From assembly GCA_945874515.1 (NCBI GenBank), contig CAMCHA010000083.1, positions 1-8,329 on the forward strand: a DNA stretch of 8,329 nucleotides. Direction: 5' to 3'. Positions 5,835 through 8,329 of the stretch are shown here, piece after piece (the first letter of the stretch is position 1; every line of letters begins with the position of its first letter). The notes under the pieces are model-generated. The model was not told the origin of the DNA. It was given only the letters and a program-made list of their open reading frames with translations, and did no database searches. The position numbers and the translations under genes are program-made. The stretch comes from Asaia bogorensis (GTDB lineage Bacteria; Pseudomonadota; Alphaproteobacteria; Acetobacterales; Acetobacteraceae).

Positions 5835-6560
5835 ATGATCCGCCTTGTCCTTGCCGCTTTGCTCGCCTTTCCCATGGTGGCTGCGGCGCAGAACCAACCG
5901 GGCTGGTTTGTGCCCGGCCAACCACAAGGGCAGGGACAGCCGCAAGGTCAGCGCCCCGCGCAACCCGCCCAGGCGCAGCGCCCCGCGCAGCCGGCCCAGG
6001 CAATCGCGCCCCTGCCCCCCGGCACGCCCCCACCTGCGGCCCTGATTGGCGTGGTAGACGTGCCGGAAATCCAGCGCGTCTCCACTGCCTTCAACCAGGT
6101 GCGCCAGGAAATTGAACGGCGCCGCACCAAGCTGAATGAAGACGTGCAAAGCGAACAACAGCGTTGGCGCGATGAACAGCAGCGCCTTGGTAATGAACGT
6201 GGCGGGCTTTCGCCCGAGCAATTGCGCACGCGTGAACGCACGCTGCAGGACCAGATCACCGATAGCCAGCGCATCTTGCGCGACCGGGCGCGGGATCTGG
6301 AGCAATTGGCGCAACAGGCGTTGCGCGAAATTGAGCAGGCTCTTGCCATTATCATCCGGCAGGTTGCTGCAAGCCGTGGCATCAATCTGGTCCTGCCGCG
6401 GCCACTCATTATTTACAATGACCCAGCGTTTGACATGACGGAAGAAGTTGCGGTGCAGCTCAATCGCATGATCAGTGGTGTCAACCTGCCGCCAGACCCA
6501 TCGACGCCACCGGCTCGCCCAGCACCGGCCCCAGCGCCTGCGGCGCCAAGGCGGAACTGA
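5835..6560 (+). CDS. skp: Periplasmic OmpH/Skp-family chaperone with long Pro/Gln-rich extensions
   Basis: Skp homologues bind unfolded outer-membrane proteins after the Sec translocon and carry them to BAM; E. coli Skp is a jellyfish-shaped trimer. The 241-residue product starts with a signal peptide (1-18, VAAA before Q19). Residues 19-68 form a low-complexity Pro/Gln/Ala/Gly segment. The Skp domain begins with IGVVDVPEIQRV (71-82), continues as a charged, Gln-rich helical region at about 85-178 (the coiled-coil tentacles), and closes with INLVLPRPLIIYNDPAFDMTEE (183-204 region) and a helix to about 213. A Pro/Ala tail (219-241) ends the protein. E. coli Skp is 161 residues, so the extra length lies at the two ends. 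The ATG at 5835 gives a clean signal peptide, although the ribosome binding site is weak. The position between bamA and lpxD is the conserved one for skp. Client range and trimer state are inferred from the family. Confidence 0.88.
   Translation: MIRLVLAALLAFPMVAAAQNQPGWFVPGQPQGQGQPQGQRPAQPAQAQRPAQPAQAIAPLPPGTPPPAALIGVVDVPEIQRVSTAFNQVRQEIERRRTKLNEDVQSEQQRWRDEQQRLGNERGGLSPEQLRTRERTLQDQITDSQRILRDRARDLEQLAQQALREIEQALAIIIRQVAASRGINLVLPRPLIIYNDPAFDMTEEVAVQLNRMISGVNLPPDPSTPPARPAPAPAPAAPRRN
5949..6002 (+). repeat. Two tandem copies of a 27-base unit inside skp
   Basis: Copies at 5949-5975 and 5976-6002 differ at three bases, all synonymous, and both encode QRPAQPAQA (residues 39-47 and 48-56). The unit is in frame, so copy-number change would lengthen or shorten the linker by nine residues without a frameshift. 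A looser PQGQ-type repeat precedes it (residues 30-39). Confidence 0.9.
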
Positions 6561-6565
6561 TTACC

Positions 6566-7600
6566 TTGGGTGCGGATAGCCGCTTCTTCGCTTCAGCCGG
6601 GCCAGTTTCGGTTGGAGCCATGCGCGCCGCGCTTGGCCTGGCAGCGGAAGGGGATGATGGACGGCTATTCGCCGGTGTCGCACCGCTGCATCTGGCAGGG
6701 CCTGATGATGTAGCCTTCATGGAAGGAAGGCGGAACCTACCCGCGCTGAAAGCCAGCCAAGCCGGCGCCGTAGTGATTGAACAAGCCTTTGCAGAGCATG
6801 TGCCGGCAGGCAGCATCCCACTAGTGATGGCGGTGCCGCAGGCCGGCTTCATTCGCATTGCCGGGCTATTCCACCCGCCAGCACAACCAAAGCCCGGCAT
6901 TCATCCAACAGCGGTGATCGCGCCGGACGCCATCATCGGCCCCGGCTGTGAGATTGGTGCCTTGGTTTATGTGGGCGCAGGGGCCGAAATTGGCCCGGGG
7001 TGTATTCTAGCCCATCACAGCTCCGTCGGCGCGGGGTGCAAGCTTGGCGCGCATGGGCGCATCCATGCCCATGCCAGCATGGAATATTGCATCGCCGGAG
7101 AGCGCGTGGTGCTGCACCCTGGCGCGCGGATCGGTAGTGAGGGCTTCGGCTTCATCACCACCGCTGAGGGCAAGCATGTGACCATGCCACAGCTTGGCCG
7201 GGTGATCATTGGCGATGGGGCAGAGATTGGCGCCGGTAGCTGCATTGATCGCGGTGCGGGCGGCGATACGGTGATCGGGCCAGGGGCACGGATAGATAAC
7301 CTGGTGCAGATCGGCCATAATGTGACGATCGGGCGCGGGGCGGTCATTGTGGGCCAAGCTGGTATCTCCGGTTCTTCCAGCATTGGCGATTACGCGGTGT
7401 TGGCGGGTCAGGCTGGCATTGCGGGGCACCTTTCCATCGGCGCACGGGCGCGCGTGGGCGCGCAAGCGGGTGTGGCCACTGATGTGCCGCCCGGCACTGA
7501 TGTTTTGGGCAGTCCCGCCTGGCCAGCAAAGGAAGCCATGCGCGCATTCGCGCGACTGCGCCGCTTGGCGGCGACCAAGGGAAATGAAAAAGCGGGCTGA
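6566..7600 (+). CDS. lpxD: UDP-3-O-(3-hydroxyacyl)glucosamine N-acyltransferase (LpxD)
   Basis: LpxD carries out the third step of lipid A synthesis, moving a 3-hydroxyacyl chain from ACP to the 2-amino group of UDP-3-O-acyl-glucosamine in the cytosol. The 344-residue length is typical. The N-terminal uridine-binding domain (about 1-105) opens with ADSRFFASAGP and includes DDVAFMEGRRN (47-57). The left-handed beta-helix of hexapeptide repeats spans about 110-305 (for example IGPGCEIGA). The family block IGSEGFGF is at 189-196, and the likely catalytic His is H251 in IDNLVQIGHN, matching E. coli H239. A C-terminal helix with Lys/Arg residues ends the protein. The start is TTG at 6566, five bases after the skp stop. 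The first in-frame ATG (6620) would remove the conserved DSRFF segment, so I reject it. fabZ begins five bases after the stop. Confidence 0.95.
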   Translation: MGADSRFFASAGPVSVGAMRAALGLAAEGDDGRLFAGVAPLHLAGPDDVAFMEGRRNLPALKASQAGAVVIEQAFAEHVPAGSIPLVMAVPQAGFIRIAGLFHPPAQPKPGIHPTAVIAPDAIIGPGCEIGALVYVGAGAEIGPGCILAHHSSVGAGCKLGAHGRIHAHASMEYCIAGERVVLHPGARIGSEGFGFITTAEGKHVTMPQLGRVIIGDGAEIGAGSCIDRGAGGDTVIGPGARIDNLVQIGHNVTIGRGAVIVGQAGISGSSSIGDYAVLAGQAGIAGHLSIGARARVGAQAGVATDVPPGTDVLGSPAWPAKEAMRAFARLRRLAATKGNEKAG

Positions 7601-7605
7601 AGAAC

Positions 7606-8076
7606 ATGTCTGAGGAAAACACCACACCCACTGATATCGGCGTTTGTGATATCGCCAAGATCATGCATGCGATCCCGCATCGCTATCCGTTCCTATTGGT
7701 AGATCGGGTGGTTGATATGGTGAAGAATGAAAGCTGCATCGGCATCAAGAACGTCACGATCAACGAGAATTTCTTCCAGGGCCATTTCCCGACCATGCCG
7801 GTGATGCCTGGCGTATTGATCATTGAATGCATGGCACAAACGGCAGCGGTGCTGGTGGTGGAAACCTTGGGGCCTGATTCGGCTGGCAAACTGGTTTATT
7901 TCATGACGATTGATAACGCGAAATTCCGCAAACCTGTGGTACCCGGCGATCAGATGCGCGTGCATATCAAAAAGGAACGCCAGCGCGGCAATATCTGGAA
8001 ATTCTCTGCCGAGGCGAAGGTGGATGGCAAGGTGGTAGCCGAGGCAACCTATGCCGCCATGATCCTGGACCGCTGA
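7606..8076 (+). CDS. fabZ: (3R)-hydroxyacyl-ACP dehydratase FabZ
   Basis: FabZ is a cytosolic hotdog-fold enzyme that dehydrates 3-hydroxyacyl-ACP to trans-2-enoyl-ACP in type II fatty-acid synthesis. It competes with LpxA and LpxD for the same hydroxyacyl-ACP pool, which explains its place between their genes. The 156-residue product has HRYPFLLVDRV (25-35), the catalytic H60 in GHFP, the adjoining PVMPGVLIIE with catalytic E74, and the hotdog-domain strand KFRKPVVPGD (106-115). The length is normal for the family. The ATG at 7606 is five bases after lpxD; an ATG at 7584 is in another frame and gives only nine codons. The ribosome binding site is weak, so translation probably depends on coupling to lpxD. 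The N-terminal ten residues are polar and not conserved in the family. FabA is excluded by the short length and the FabZ-type motif. Confidence 0.96.
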   Translation: MSEENTTPTDIGVCDIAKIMHAIPHRYPFLLVDRVVDMVKNESCIGIKNVTINENFFQGHFPTMPVMPGVLIIECMAQTAAVLVVETLGPDSAGKLVYFMTIDNAKFRKPVVPGDQMRVHIKKERQRGNIWKFSAEAKVDGKVVAEATYAAMILDR

Positions 8077-8078
8077 GC

Positions 8079-8329
8079 ATGACCGAAATTCACGCGACCG
8101 CCGCCGTTTCATCTTCAGCAACCATCGGCGCCGGTTGTAAGATTGGCCCAGGCTGCGTCATTGGCCCTGATGTGGTGCTGGAAGATGGCGTTGAACTGAT
8201 TGCGCATGTGATGGTGGATGGGCATACGCGTCTTGGTGCGGGCGTGAAGGTGTTTCCCTTCGCCACCATCGGCATGGCGCCGCAGGATTTGAAATACAAG
8301 AATGAACCGACGCGCTGTGAGATCGGCGC
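8079..8329 (+). CDS. lpxA: UDP-N-acetylglucosamine O-acyltransferase (LpxA), N-terminal 83 residues
   Basis: LpxA starts lipid A synthesis by moving a 3-hydroxyacyl chain from ACP to the 3-OH of UDP-GlcNAc. Only the first 83 codons are present; the window ends inside the gene. The fragment starts with IHATAAVSSSATIG and runs through hexapeptide repeats of the left-handed beta-helix (IGAGCKIGPGCVIG). It reaches the LpxA-specific block IGMAPQDLKYKNE (64-76), which separates it from LpxD and other hexapeptide transferases. The catalytic His (E. coli H125) lies beyond the window. The ATG at 8079 is two bases after the fabZ stop with no clear Shine-Dalgarno sequence, consistent with translational coupling. 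The two acyltransferases in this window, LpxA and LpxD, share the beta-helix fold but have different N-termini. Confidence 0.95.
   Translation, partial: MTEIHATAAVSSSATIGAGCKIGPGCVIGPDVVLEDGVELIAHVMVDGHTRLGAGVKVFPFATIGMAPQDLKYKNEPTRCEIG

Noticed and set aside
5488..6033. Minus-strand open frame of 181 codons across the bamA end and skp start
   Set aside because: It runs through two well-supported plus-strand genes and has no domain or start signal.
6620..6622. Alternative lpxD start at the first in-frame ATG
   Set aside because: It would delete the conserved N-terminal DSRFFASAGP segment and leave a 60-base gap after skp.
7584..7613. Possible start or leader peptide MKKRAEEHV before fabZ
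   Set aside because: It is in a different frame, overlaps the lpxD end and stops just inside fabZ; no strong ribosome binding site or family match.
1..8329. Mobile elements, CRISPR arrays, tRNA/rRNA genes, defence or other novel systems
   Set aside because: Every base outside short gaps belongs to a recognised envelope gene in conserved order; I saw no transposase, regular spacer-repeat pattern or RNA gene.

Overview
The window is an ordinary but complete-looking stretch of the bacterial cell-envelope gene cluster. All genes are on the + strand, in the order uppS (3' end only) - cdsA - dxr - rseP - bamA - skp/ompH - lpxD - fabZ - lpxA (5' part only). The organism is a Gram-negative, lipid A-making bacterium. 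Three things suggest an alphaproteobacterium, possibly of the Acetobacteraceae/Rhodospirillales type: generally high G+C, a short single-PDZ RseP (MmpA-like), and the gene order. This placement is inference; no marker in the window fixes the genus.

Layout. Bases 1-2197 hold the prenyl/phospholipid/isoprenoid block: the UppS C-terminus, CdsA starting 1 base after the uppS stop, and Dxr overlapping cdsA by 10 bases. The dxr stop codon lies inside a GC-rich hairpin followed by seven T's (2186-2211), a good candidate intrinsic terminator or attenuator. The strong AGGAG of rseP (TTG start at 2225) follows directly. The 170-base gap 3329-3498 is the only sizeable intergenic space; it holds a 50-base near-perfect palindrome (3383-3432) and a G-rich stretch. 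From 3499 to the window end, bamA, skp, lpxD, fabZ and lpxA are packed with gaps of 17, 5, 5 and 2 bases, a clear co-transcribed block.

How the genes work together. Dxr commits carbon to the MEP pathway, which supplies IPP; UppS polymerises IPP into undecaprenyl-PP, the carrier for peptidoglycan and O-antigen precursors. CdsA makes CDP-diacylglycerol for all phospholipids. RseP is the inner-membrane site-2 protease. BamA inserts outer-membrane proteins that Skp escorts through the periplasm. LpxA and LpxD perform the first and third steps of lipid A synthesis, while FabZ draws hydroxyacyl-ACP, the substrate of LpxA/LpxD, into fatty-acid elongation.

I found no mobile element, CRISPR array, RNA gene or plausible unknown system. 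The points most worth a second look are the terminator-like hairpin at dxr/rseP, the palindrome before bamA, and the unusually long Pro/Gln-rich extensions of the Skp homologue, which include an exact 9-residue tandem repeat. Four of the eight visible starts are non-ATG (GTG or TTG).
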